A DNA stretch of 64,000 nucleotides from Entomomonas sp945283395 (GCA_946480835.1 CAMLLC010000002.1:248001-312000); one strand, 5' to 3'. Shown: positions 48,086 through 55,284, counted from the first letter of the stretch. Numbers and translations: made by a program. The notes: generated by a model from the sequence alone, not told the origin.

Positions 48086-48373
48086 TTAAGCTTTATTCAT
48101 ACGTTCAAAAAAGTTATCCAATGTATCTTTAACAAAAGATAGTGTTAATTCTTTTTCATGTGGTGGATTTTCATATTGAGCAATAAGGAATAAACAAACT
48201 ACTGGCAAATGGAAATACCAAAATATACAATCTATATCGTCTAACTGAGGCGTAATTGTATTGCTCTCAATAGCTAATAAGTGAATTATTGGTAATCCAG
48301 TATCTTTTGAAAGCTGCTCAATTGATTTACCTACATGTTCTCTAATTAGTTTTATTGATTTACCAACTTTCAT
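48086..48373 (-). CDS. XRE-family helix-turn-helix protein
   Basis: 95 aa. Residues about 5-60 (IKLIREHVGKSIEQLSKDTGLPIIHLLAIESNTITPQ) match the Cro/CI-type HTH. The C-terminal part is unknown. It overlaps the next gene by 4 bp. Probably a phage regulator. Confidence 0.7.
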   Translation of the reverse strand: MKVGKSIKLIREHVGKSIEQLSKDTGLPIIHLLAIESNTITPQLDDIDCIFWYFHLPVVCLFLIAQYENPPHEKELTLSFVKDTLDNFFERMNKA

Positions 48374-48606
48374 TTGCTGACCTCTGACTTTCTTTTGTAC
48401 ACATTACCCCATCGACTAAACAACGCACCACAATCACACCTCTTTCCTGTTCCTGCTAATGACCACATGTAAGCAGTTACTTTAGCATTACAAAAAGGGC
48501 ATCTAATAAGAATAGCTCTCGGTAAACGTGCATAAGCTTCATACCTTTTAATCTCTATATTATCTTTATCTCTATGAACTTCTTCCCAAGATAACTTTTT
48601 ACTCAT
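48370..48606 (-). CDS. Prophage small zinc-ribbon protein
   Basis: 78 aa with CPFC near residue 36 and a CDCG segment further on, together a probable zinc-binding site. Its ribosome binding site GGAGG is formed by the last glycine codons of the 14-residue ORF just upstream. Confidence 0.6.
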   Translation of the reverse strand: MSKKLSWEEVHRDKDNIEIKRYEAYARLPRAILIRCPFCNAKVTAYMWSLAGTGKRCDCGALFSRWGNVYKRKSEVSK

Positions 48607-48609
48607 ACA

Positions 48610-48654
48610 TTAGCCTCCACCCCCACAAAAAGGGCATGGTTTAAGTTCAGTCAT
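48610..48654 (-). CDS. 14-residue Lar-like CPFC micro-ORF
   Basis: ATG at 48652-48654, eight bases after a strong AAAGGAG. It encodes MTELKPCPFCGGGG and stops at TAA 48610-48612. The sequence equals the N-terminal zinc knuckle of Lar-type restriction alleviation proteins but lacks everything after it. Either a remnant or a leader peptide; its GGT GGA GGC codons supply the Shine-Dalgarno of the next gene. Confidence 0.5.
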   Translation of the reverse strand: MTELKPCPFCGGGG

Positions 48655-48666
48655 TGGCTTGCTCCT

Positions 48667-48942
48667 TTAATGAGTTAGTTTGCTAGTTAGGTTTATTTCG
48701 ACAGGATATACCTTAGCATCAGCTAAAAATAAATCAACAAGTAGTGAGTGCAAGTTCATAACTCTAAAAGATTCAGGCTTCTCTTTTTTGTTGTATTTTA
48801 TATCTATTATTGTATAGAGCTGATATTGCCCATCCATTTCTTCTCTAATGAAGGTAGATAGATAATTAATTGACTTAATTGGTACAAGTCCAGCTAGATA
48901 GTCATGCGGTATCTTGCATGATAAAATCGCTTTAATTTTCAT
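48667..48942 (-). CDS. Prophage hypothetical protein
   Basis: 91 aa, no recognised domain. It contains KIKAILSCKIPHDYLAGLVPIKSINYLSTF and a variable C-terminus. It lies 3 bp from the end of the preceding gene in the operon. Confidence 0.6.
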   Translation of the reverse strand: MKIKAILSCKIPHDYLAGLVPIKSINYLSTFIREEMDGQYQLYTIIDIKYNKKEKPESFRVMNLHSLLVDLFLADAKVYPVEINLTSKLTH

Positions 48943-48945
48943 AAT

Positions 48946-49293
48946 TTACTCCTTTGGTGGTTCTGGTATATTGCAATAAGCCCAGCGGGTAGGCTCGAAG
49001 TTATCATCTATACAAATATCTTCATAACCAGGGTATGTTGATAATCCGTATTCTTGAGGGAAAAGGATACTAGTACCTTTTATAACTTGCTTCCCATCCC
49101 ATAGCCATACATCACTGTCTTTTTCTGGCTTCTCGCTAACTGGTCGCCAGTCAACAGGGAGATTATTGAAGTAATACGCTATCAATTTGTAATGAGCTGT
49201 TAGTAGAGAATGACAGTCTTCGCATTCGCAACCATGCACTACTGATAAAATTTTAGAATTAAGCTCTAAAGGCATTTCTTCAGGTAGTTTCAT
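48946..49293 (-). CDS. DUF551-like prophage protein
   Basis: 115 aa. The C-terminal half carries WRPVSEKPEKDSDVWLWDGKQVIKG ... EPTRWAYCNIPEPPKE, the spacing of the DUF551 family of phage proteins (W.PVSE.P ... W.W.G ... TRW ... PEPP). Function of that family is unknown. It overlaps the next upstream gene by 14 bp. Confidence 0.6.
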   Translation of the reverse strand: MKLPEEMPLELNSKILSVVHGCECEDCHSLLTAHYKLIAYYFNNLPVDWRPVSEKPEKDSDVWLWDGKQVIKGTSILFPQEYGLSTYPGYEDICIDDNFEPTRWAYCNIPEPPKE

Positions 49294-49624
49294 TATTTTG
49301 CTCCTTATTAAGGCGATCTATAGCTCTATTTCCTGCATCCCTTAATACAATTAAGGACTCCTTATTGGTTGCCTTAATAACAAACAAAGGATTAACCTCT
49401 TTAACGTCTAATGGAGGAACATTGTCCCAAGCGTCTCCGCACTTACCATTTTCTTTATCTGATGCTGAAAACGCTACGCCAGTATGGGTTATTTGTCCAT
49501 TTTCTCCCCAATAAACATCGCTAACTCTGACATGTCCATTACCAAACAAAGCATGTTGAACACCGTCTATTTTTTCAAAGCCTTTTTCTAAATGATATTT
49601 CTTAACTTCTTCGCTTTTAGTCAT
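49280..49624 (-). CDS. Prophage hypothetical protein
   Basis: 114 aa, soluble, with HALFGNGHVRVSDVYWGENGQITHTGVAFSAS in the first half and a helical C-terminus. No family recognised. A weak AGGTGATTT precedes its ATG. Confidence 0.6.
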   Translation of the reverse strand: MTKSEEVKKYHLEKGFEKIDGVQHALFGNGHVRVSDVYWGENGQITHTGVAFSASDKENGKCGDAWDNVPPLDVKEVNPLFVIKATNKESLIVLRDAGNRAIDRLNKEQNNETT

Positions 49625-49659
49625 AAATCACCTATAAACCATTAATTGAATGCCATTGA

Positions 49660-50160
49660 TTAACTAATTCTTAAAGTGGATGATTGCTCTAATCTTGCCC
49701 CATCTACCAATTCACCCTTATCTAAGGACTCTTTGATAGCTGTCTTACTAACTGATCGTTCCCACTTAACATAAGGGCTATCATCAGGAAATTTACTGTC
49801 ATCTTCTATAATGACAGACGGTCTTCCTTTCGATAATTTAGCAGTGAAGCTTCCGTCATTGGCTTTAATTTCAGTTATTCCGCAACGCTCCATATTTGAT
49901 TTTAAGTATTGTTTTAGCCATTCAATACGTTTAGATAATGCTTGTCGCTTATCTTTCATCTTGGCTTCAACAGTTTTAATGCTTTCTAACTCAAGGTTGA
50001 GGTTAAGTATATAAGCGGCTACATTTTGTGCTTTCTCTGTTACTTCACCTTGAATACCTTCTAACGTATCATTAATAGCTTCTTCTGGAAGGTCGAGATT
50101 AGATAGCTCATTAAAAGCTTGCAGATATTGCTCTGCAAGCTGGTATAAAGGTTCACTCAT
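49660..50160 (-). CDS. Siphovirus Gp157-family protein
   Basis: 166 aa. A helical N-terminal two-thirds with the coiled-coil (KDKRQALSKRIEWLKQYLKSNMERCGITEIKANDGSFTAKLSK) is the hallmark of the Gp157 family found in siphophages of many bacteria. The C-terminal segment PDDSPYVKWERSVSKTAIKESLDKGE completes it. It lies directly downstream of the SSB-like and Sak4-like genes, the usual recombination block, although its own role is unknown. Confidence 0.8.
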   Translation of the reverse strand: MSEPLYQLAEQYLQAFNELSNLDLPEEAINDTLEGIQGEVTEKAQNVAAYILNLNLELESIKTVEAKMKDKRQALSKRIEWLKQYLKSNMERCGITEIKANDGSFTAKLSKGRPSVIIEDDSKFPDDSPYVKWERSVSKTAIKESLDKGELVDGARLEQSSTLRIS

Positions 50161-50168
50161 TACTCACC

Positions 50169-50825
50169 TCAGAACGGAATATCTTCTTCTTCAAGATCAT
50201 TAGCATTGTCGGGTTGTTGGAATTGCTGAGAGGCCTGATAATTCCCTTGCTGATTATTAGCTTTCAGTTTTTTAATAGGTTCTTTTGCAATCCAGTCCAT
50301 TGTGTTGGCTAATGCAACAGGCTGGGTGATTCGTCCTAAAATCTCATTAGCCATCAGTTCAGTAGAAGCTTCAAATGGAGCATGTAAAATAATCTTTGTT
50401 TTAATTTCACCTGAGTTATTTTGGTATTCCTCTTGACGCAATACTAGACCAATGGCTTTATTTTTAAGTTCCGTGCAGACTTCTTTTGTTTGTTTCTCAT
50501 TTTGCTTAGTATTAAAGTTATAAACGTCTACAACCTCACTTGACCATGTTGTTTGTTTCACTTTACAGCATGTCATAAGAGCATTAAAGGTGTTATATCC
50601 CATTAACTGCTCGCCTTGTCCATTATGGGTATAAATAGTTAATAGAGGAGCTTCTTTACCATCCTTACTTTCAAATAAAATATTAACGCTTTCCGTTCCG
50701 TTCTGGTTCTTGTCGTAATAGCAAGCCTTAATCATTCCTATATACTTGCCTGTAGTTGTAATAAAGTTTGAATGATTATTGGCTTCAATTGCTGCCTTTG
50801 TATCTAATGTGTATGTTCTAGCCAT
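50169..50825 (-). CDS. Phage single-stranded-DNA-binding-like protein
   Basis: 218 aa. It ends in an acidic tip, LEEEDIPF, like the C-terminal partner-binding peptide of bacterial SSB (DDDIPF), after a Gln/Asn-rich linker. The front part is a beta-rich domain that does not show the classic SSB sequence. Its position between Gp157 and the Sak4-like ATPase supports a role as phage SSB. The assignment is inference from tail and context. Confidence 0.65.
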   Translation of the reverse strand: MARTYTLDTKAAIEANNHSNFITTTGKYIGMIKACYYDKNQNGTESVNILFESKDGKEAPLLTIYTHNGQGEQLMGYNTFNALMTCCKVKQTTWSSEVVDVYNFNTKQNEKQTKEVCTELKNKAIGLVLRQEEYQNNSGEIKTKIILHAPFEASTELMANEILGRITQPVALANTMDWIAKEPIKKLKANNQQGNYQASQQFQQPDNANDLEEEDIPF

Positions 50826-50827
50826 TA

Positions 50828-51460
50828 TTATGCTACCTCTAAGTTAGTTGATTTAATATCGTAATAGTCACAGATTGCTTTATCTACCAATGCCAAATCA
50901 TTATCAATGAGATCGCTATCAAATAATCCCATAGGTGATTTAGTGGTATCTAATCCGTTATTTTTAGTTGAAAAGAAATGCTGCCCATCATTAACTACGG
51001 TTCGTAAAACAATAGTCACCATGCCCTCAAGAGTAATTTTTTCATCAAGTAACTTTCCTATTGTCTTCATTTTTACTTGCCCGTCTTCTGCCTCATCCGT
51101 ATGAGAGAGGATATAAACACGGACATCACTTGGCAGGCTTAATAATTCATTTAATACGCTCCATGTGTGATGACCTATTTCGGTAAATTTGTCATAACCT
51201 TTTTCCTGTGCGCGACGCATAAACTCATTAGCCATCAAGTATTGATAATCATCAATTACTATGATTTTTGCTTTAGATTTCTTGCATGCATTAATAATGT
51301 GATCCCATCTATCACTGGTATAAATTTTCCAGCCTTTAGATTTAAAGGGTAGTGGCTTTGAGATTACTTGAATTAGTCCTGTTTCCTCTGGATTTAAATT
51401 GCGTAAAGAGGCACTCTTGCCACTGCCTGATTTTCCTAAGATAAGAGTTACTGTACTCAT
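50828..51460 (-). CDS. RecA-like AAA ATPase, Sak4-type recombinase
   Basis: 210 aa from the ATG at 51460 (an upstream in-frame ATG lies inside the preceding small gene). The P-loop is LILGKSGSGKSASLRNL, Walker B-like KIIVIDDYQYLM, and a later ILSHTDEAEDGQVKMKTIGK. This matches the phage nucleotide-binding AAA_24/Sak4 group. Family knowledge: Sak4 proteins are Rad51/RecA-core single-strand-annealing recombinases that work with a phage SSB, whose likely gene is next. The start overlaps the preceding stop (ATGA). Confidence 0.75.
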   Translation of the reverse strand: MSTVTLILGKSGSGKSASLRNLNPEETGLIQVISKPLPFKSKGWKIYTSDRWDHIINACKKSKAKIIVIDDYQYLMANEFMRRAQEKGYDKFTEIGHHTWSVLNELLSLPSDVRVYILSHTDEAEDGQVKMKTIGKLLDEKITLEGMVTIVLRTVVNDGQHFFSTKNNGLDTTKSPMGLFDSDLIDNDLALVDKAICDYYDIKSTNLEVA

Positions 51461-51597
51461 ATCAATTGGCACTCCCATTGTTGAATAATTTTTAATGATT
51501 CAGCTTCGTATCTAATACGATCTTCACCAATAAATTGATCTGATCTAAATTCGCCTAATATTGCCCAATCTAAACGGGCTTTATATTCTGGTGACAT
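51457..51597 (-). CDS. 46-residue prophage ORF
   Basis: 46 aa (MSPEYKARLDWAILGEF ...), reading from the ATG 51595-51597 to a TGA that overlaps the Sak4-like start. Sequence coupling and the absence of any other use of this space support it. Unknown function; no strong ribosome binding site. Confidence 0.5.
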   Translation of the reverse strand: MSPEYKARLDWAILGEFRSDQFIGEDRIRYEAESLKIIQQWECQLI

Positions 51598-51617
51598 TCT
51601 TTAATACCTCTATTTAA

Positions 51618-52310
51618 CTAAACGGCTACTTTGTTAAGATAAGATTTAATGGTTTCAACTGCTTTCTGGTTATAACGAAAAGTTTCCACTTGTTTATCTG
51701 AGTATTTAGCTTTATCTAATACAGATATACCAAATTCAGCAGTTTTTAATTTAATCTCATTGGCAATACGACCTACTTTATTGGCTGTAATACCTAAGAT
51801 ATTTCCAACTTCTTCGGCGGAGTAGAGCTTTTGATCTAATACTGGCAAAGGAATAACATTTGCCCCTGCTATAGGGTTAATTAGATTAGCCAATACAGCT
51901 TGTCTTGATTGTTCACTTAAATTAGGAAGCCTGTTAAAAATTATGTCGGCAGTATCTACTTGTAAGCGAATAGCACGTGCTTTTCTAAATTGAGGTAAAC
52001 CTGTATTGTCTTGTTTAATTTGATTGTTTATGACCTTTTCTAGCTCATGCCAACGCTTAATAACTCGCATTCTTAATTCGGCACTATAGCCACTAAGTAA
52101 ACATTCAGTATGGTCTTTATCTAAAAGGTACTCTGATTGCTTGCGGTTCATGCTGTCTGTATAGATACGCTCAAAAGTGAGCGCATCTTCTTTTAACTCA
52201 GATAGCATCTTTTCTATATCGCGCTTAACATTCTTATGCTCCTTATTAGTCAATTGAGCAATTTCACGACTAGACATAGTTAATACATTGGTTGCAATTA
52301 AATTTTGCAT
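51618..52310 (-). CDS. Rha-family phage regulatory protein
   Basis: 230 aa from the ATG at 52310, with GAGGGATA upstream. Residues about 10-85 (LTMSSREIAQLTNKEHKNVKRDIEKML ... YLLDKDHTECLLSGYSAELRMRVIKRWHELE) match the pRha domain of the Rha/antirepressor group. A C-terminal HTH-like segment (SAEEVGNILGITANKVGRIANE) resembles the KilA-type or ANT partner domain. Role: modulation of phage repression or lytic growth. Its leader is one of the repeated leader sequences in this arm. Confidence 0.8.
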   Translation of the reverse strand: MQNLIATNVLTMSSREIAQLTNKEHKNVKRDIEKMLSELKEDALTFERIYTDSMNRKQSEYLLDKDHTECLLSGYSAELRMRVIKRWHELEKVINNQIKQDNTGLPQFRKARAIRLQVDTADIIFNRLPNLSEQSRQAVLANLINPIAGANVIPLPVLDQKLYSAEEVGNILGITANKVGRIANEIKLKTAEFGISVLDKAKYSDKQVETFRYNQKAVETIKSYLNKVAV

Positions 52311-52382
52311 GAGAATATCCCTCATTAGTTAAAATGATGAAAATAGAGTAGGGGGTAAGCCTCTTTAGTAGAGGCTAATCAG

Positions 52383-52634
52383 TTAAAGTAAAGAAGTGTT
52401 ATAAAAATCTTTAAAGGCTTCATCGGCTCTTGAGGCAGAGCTACTATCAATTAGAAATGAACCTCCATTATAACAATCGCCCTCATCACGAATAGCGCAA
52501 TCAATCTCCATTAGATCATCACTAGCACCATATACAACTACTAGATTATGAGATTTAAATTTTTCAAATGAAGTATTTAATATATCAGAGCGTGAAATGT
52601 TATTTAATATTCCAGCTAATTCTTCTTTAGTCAT
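52383..52634 (-). CDS. Prophage hypothetical protein
   Basis: 83 aa, acidic, no recognised domain (MTKEELAGILNNISRSDILN ... FLIDSSSASRADEAF). The ATG at 52634 follows AGGTGATTT. It is placed between the Rha gene and a terminator, so it may be transcribed from its own or a read-through transcript. Confidence 0.6.
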   Translation of the reverse strand: MTKEELAGILNNISRSDILNTSFEKFKSHNLVVVYGASDDLMEIDCAIRDEGDCYNGGSFLIDSSSASRADEAFKDFYNTSLL

Positions 52635-52640
52635 AAATCA

Positions 52641-52670
52641 CCTATTAAAAAGCCCTAGTTAGTAGGGCTT
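52641..52670 (-). terminator. Terminator after the Bro-N gene
   Basis: On the minus strand AAGCCCTA-CTAAC-TAGGGCTT followed by TTTAAT, a clean Rho-independent terminator 15 bp after the Bro-N stop. It could serve as an antitermination-controlled stop in the leftward early transcript. Confidence 0.8.
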
Positions 52671-52684
52671 GTTAGTTGTCAATT

Positions 52685-53383
52685 TTATTTAATTTGTCTG
52701 GCCAGTCTTTGTAGTCCTATTTTCATTAGCTCTGGTATAAGCTCAATAGGTACAAATTCTTGCATAATAGTAGACATATTGCTTTTATCTTTAGTGTTAA
52801 CAATGCAAGAGTTTGCAGGCACTTGAGATATTTGCACTTTTAGATTGTGGTCAAAAGATAATAAAAACCTAGAAGTAACAAGCATTCCTGATATAAGCCC
52901 ATCTAATACTTTGTTATCTGGTTTAGGTAAATTAGGCACTTTAACCCCTGCTTTATCTAGTTCAGCTTTACAGGCATCATAAAAAGCATTTACTGCCAGA
53001 TGTGATTCATGTCGATATGACGGGCTATTAATTAAATTACCTTGATCTATTTCATATTTGCCAGTTTTGCGGATAGATGGCAAGACCTCACTAGTAACCC
53101 ACTTTCTAAAACGATAGGGAATAGTTCCTTTATTAACCGCATCACGACAACGTAATATTAAAGTGAATAGTCCTGATTCGTTGATGATTAGCATTTCTTG
53201 ATTTCCGCCAAGGGTACGAATTGAAGTCGTACCCTTTTCGTCATCATCTAGCTTATTAACTGTTTTATTAGTGTCGGTTAATTTTAGAGCCTTGCAAACA
53301 TCATGAGCAACAAACCAAGGTTCATTGTCTATTATTACTGATCTTACTTGATGGTTTTCAAAGTCAAAGGCAAGTGATTTCAT
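52685..53383 (-). CDS. Bro-N domain antirepressor-type protein
   Basis: 232 aa. The N-terminal Bro-N domain (about 5-115; VRSVIIDNEPWFVAHDVCKALKLTDTNKTVNKLDDDEKGT ... RFRKWVTSEVLPSIRKTGKYE) is complete. The C-terminal part is unrelated to known partners. Family knowledge: Bro-N proteins act as phage antirepressors or DNA-binding regulators. It lies two bases after a small gene and downstream of the C4-like RNA candidate. Confidence 0.85.
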   Translation of the reverse strand: MKSLAFDFENHQVRSVIIDNEPWFVAHDVCKALKLTDTNKTVNKLDDDEKGTTSIRTLGGNQEMLIINESGLFTLILRCRDAVNKGTIPYRFRKWVTSEVLPSIRKTGKYEIDQGNLINSPSYRHESHLAVNAFYDACKAELDKAGVKVPNLPKPDNKVLDGLISGMLVTSRFLLSFDHNLKVQISQVPANSCIVNTKDKSNMSTIMQEFVPIELIPELMKIGLQRLARQIK

Positions 53384-53384
53384 G

Positions 53385-53570
53385 TTACCTACCTCCTTTA
53401 ACTGATCTAATAGTAAAACAGGCTTTAGCTTGGCTAAATTCTTTACTTTGAATAATCAGTTTATGAGCTTGCTGCTCTAGTCTGGTAGATAGGTCTTGTA
53501 ATTGAGCTTGAGTTGAGTATTTTTGAATAAGGCGTAATAACTCAATGTTATATTGCTTTAGATTAGACAT
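53385..53570 (-). CDS. Small protein upstream of the Bro-N gene
   Basis: 61 aa from the ATG at 53570, which has an excellent AAGGAGACG ribosome binding site. Helical, basic (QAQLQDLSTRLEQQAHKLIIQSKEF). The frame stays open upstream to 53792, but that extension passes through the structured RNA region and lacks a start signal, so I leave it out. Position and size recall the small gene between c4 and the antirepressor in phage P1-type immunity operons. Confidence 0.65.
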   Translation of the reverse strand: MSNLKQYNIELLRLIQKYSTQAQLQDLSTRLEQQAHKLIIQSKEFSQAKACFTIRSVKGGR

Positions 53571-53596
53571 GATACGTCTCCTTGTTGATTTATTAA

Positions 53597-53760
53597 ACCC
53601 TAGTGTCAATAGGGTGATCGGGTGCTTGACACCTGCAACAAGACAGTCAGCAGTTTTGGTTATATTCTGCTCGCCACCCGACCATAAATCGGAGACAAAA
53701 AAATACCGCTTATGTATCGGGTGCGGTAGTCCGCTTGTTGTGGTGGTGTCAACACCTAAA
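53597..53760 (-). ncRNA. Structured leader RNA, C4-antisense-like candidate
   Basis: On the minus strand this 5' region of the small gene/Bro-N operon folds strongly. A long-range stem joins TTGACACC...ACAACAAG (53745-53752, 53734-53740) with CTTGTTG...GGTGTCAA (53636-53642, 53626-53633). GCGGACTACCGC (53723-53734) is a tight hairpin. TCGGGTG at 53717-53723 can pair with CACCCGA at 53675-53681. A terminator-like hairpin ACCCTA/TAGGGT closes the 3' side (53597-53615). Phages of the P1/P7 type control an antirepressor with a C4 antisense RNA cut from such a leader. Position before a Bro-N antirepressor gene fits. The family assignment is inference. Confidence 0.55.
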
Positions 53761-53862
53761 CAAACTATACCAACCCTTATAAGCGTTGTCAATTCTTAAA
53801 AAGAAGAGGGGAACTAACTATAAACGCAAGCTAATCGCCCTCTTAAATGCTTAAGCTGATGC

Positions 53863-54069
53863 CTATATTAGAATGTAAGGCCTAGCGGTATGTGAACCTG
53901 TTCTGTCTTTCAATACCAACCCTTTAAAAATCACTAAGTCTCCAGTTATTACTGCTCTTTCAGCGTCTGGCAAAAGCCCTGAATTAATATTTAGGTCTTT
54001 TACATCTTTACCTGTGATAAAATCAGCTTCATCTAAATAAATAACGGTTGCATCTTCTGCTTTTCTCAT
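53863..54069 (-). CDS. Prophage hypothetical protein
   Basis: 68 aa from the ATG at 54069, with AGGT seven bases upstream (MRKAEDATVIYLDEADFITGKDV...). A longer frame to 54246 exists but runs against the divergent gene and has no start signal. No family recognised. It starts head-to-head with the plus-strand gene beginning at about 54080. Confidence 0.5.
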   Translation of the reverse strand: MRKAEDATVIYLDEADFITGKDVKDLNINSGLLPDAERAVITGDLVIFKGLVLKDRTGSHTARPYILI

Positions 54070-54079
54070 GGATATACCT

Positions 54080-54334
54080 ATGAATGATAAATACGTGGTT
54101 GAATACAATGCAGTTAGTGACAATTGGAATATTGATACACTAAACCAATCCTTAAAAAATAATGTTGAAGTCTTTTTCAATGGCACAAAGTCAACATACA
54201 TGACACTTTTTATTGGTAGTACATATGATGAAGCTTTAGATGCCATGAACCTTTTAAAGGAAGCAAGGGTAAAAATTGATTTGCGCGAAGAATTACTAAA
54301 AAAGGTAATTCCATTCCCAAATAAAAAGAGTTAG
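54080..54334 (+). CDS. Small plus-strand ORF in the leftward arm
   Basis: 84 aa (MNDKYVVEYNAVSDNWNIDTLNQ...); an alternative ATG at 54068 adds four residues. It has a protein-like hydrophobic pattern and a Lys-rich tail, and it runs against the direction of the surrounding operon. No strong ribosome binding site or family is seen. It lies directly 5' of the second structured RNA candidate on the same strand. Confidence 0.45.
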   Translation: MNDKYVVEYNAVSDNWNIDTLNQSLKNNVEVFFNGTKSTYMTLFIGSTYDEALDAMNLLKEARVKIDLREELLKKVIPFPNKKS

Positions 54335-54344
54335 ATATAAGTTG

Positions 54345-54460
54345 CCATTTATCGCATGGCTACGGTATGGTCACGGCGAGGTGACTACTGTAATAGCAAT
54401 GAATAGAGCCGCCCATACTGCCAGTGTTGTAGCCCCACTTGCTGGCTTGGGTAGTCTGAA
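54345..54460 (+). ncRNA. Second structured RNA candidate beside the immunity/antirepressor region
   Basis: The stretch is GC-richer than its surroundings and nests three stems: GGCTAC (54358-54363) with GTAGCC (54429-54434), GTATGG (54365-54370) with CCATAC (54413-54418), and a GTCAC/GTGAC hairpin with loop GGCGAG near 54370-54385. No ribosome binding site or supported ORF is inside. Its folding potential is similar in both strands, so orientation is uncertain. It resembles the C4-like leader elements of enterobacterial phage immunity operons in layout. That name is inference. Confidence 0.45.
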
Positions 54461-54461
54461 T

Positions 54462-54821
54462 CTAATAATTGAATCTTGGTAATAAGTATCGTTTTTGAGT
54501 TTCTTTATATTCTTTAGTAAACTTTCTCAATATTTTCTGCATATCTTTTATGATTTCTGGTGTTGCTTTCTGTTTATCGCCATAATAGTTATTGCTATCA
54601 TATTCAAAATGTTTTAAGAAATAATGGGATTCACTAACATAAATAGAAATATGAAAGTGTCGATATTCAGCCCTGAAAAAGGATAAATCACAGCTTACTG
54701 ACACATCCATCGTATTAAACTTTTCCATTAGGTCTAATATTTTTCTAGCTTCTTCTTTAGTAACCTTGCAATAAGATAAATCATCTACTGTTGCTTTATT
54801 GATAACTGATCCAGCGCTCAT
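54462..54821 (-). CDS. Prophage hypothetical protein
   Basis: 119 aa from the ATG at 54821 (MSAGSVINKATVDDL...), with AGGGAG eleven bases upstream. A longer in-frame start at 54857 is less likely. It contains DVSVSCDLSFFRAEYRHFHISIYVSE, mixed alpha/beta in appearance, and a Lys/Arg-rich tail. No family recognised. Confidence 0.55.
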   Translation of the reverse strand: MSAGSVINKATVDDLSYCKVTKEEARKILDLMEKFNTMDVSVSCDLSFFRAEYRHFHISIYVSESHYFLKHFEYDSNNYYGDKQKATPEIIKDMQKILRKFTKEYKETQKRYLLPRFNY

Positions 54822-55164
54822 AAAAACATAACTCCCTAAGTTAACTAATAAGATCACCCTTGTTTACTACCTATTACATAAGTAACATGAACTGCTTTCC
54901 CTTTTTTGCTAGCTTTCCGGTTATACAGTTTCAGCCATTTGCCTTAAATTGATAACATCATGTCATTTAAATTAAAGCTAGGTATATCAATAGCTGCAAG
55001 GTTATTGGATTCAAACCATCACGAGCAAAGGTGATCTTATTAATGAACTATGAAGCGCCTGATTTATTTAGCCACGCCCATGCAAGCGTGATCTCGCCTT
55101 GTTCCCCAACAGAGCGAAAACGAATATAATGGAGTTACCCCAACAGAGATAAAGGAAAATTGAA
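54822..55164. other. Region without a supported gene, with short hairpins and a promoter-like -10
   Basis: About 340 bp. It contains a small ATCAC/GTGAT hairpin near 55019-55036 and a consensus TATAAT at 55125-55130 facing the 39-residue plus-strand ORF that follows. The matching -35 is poor. No longer reading frame is convincing. Confidence 0.4.
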
Positions 55165-55284
55165 ATGGCCGAGCAGAATAAAAACGGTAGTTCTGGAGAC
55201 TCTAACCAGAACCAAAGCAATAAACCTAGAGAATATGGTACTGGGCAGGGATATGCAAAAGATCAAAAACCCAAGAAAAAATAA
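55165..55284 (+). CDS. 39-residue hydrophilic plus-strand protein
   Basis: 39 aa (MAEQNKNGSSGDSNQNQSNK ... QKPKKK), very rich in Asn, Gln, Gly, Ser and Lys and probably unstructured. AAAGG lies eight bases upstream and TATAAT about 35 bp upstream. It runs opposite to the operon and overlaps the 3' end of the membrane-protein gene by 22 bp. It looks like an independently expressed accessory gene. Confidence 0.5.
   Translation: MAEQNKNGSSGDSNQNQSNKPREYGTGQGYAKDQKPKKK

Noticed and set aside
53571..53792. N-terminal extension of the 61-residue gene before Bro-N (135 residues in total)
   Set aside because: The extension is the structured RNA region read in one frame. The strong ribosome binding site is at 53570, and the frame has no start signal further up.
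54070..54246. Longer form (127 residues) of the minus-strand gene at 53863
   Set aside because: The first 59 codons are antisense to the plus-strand ORF and have no ribosome binding site; the internal ATG does.
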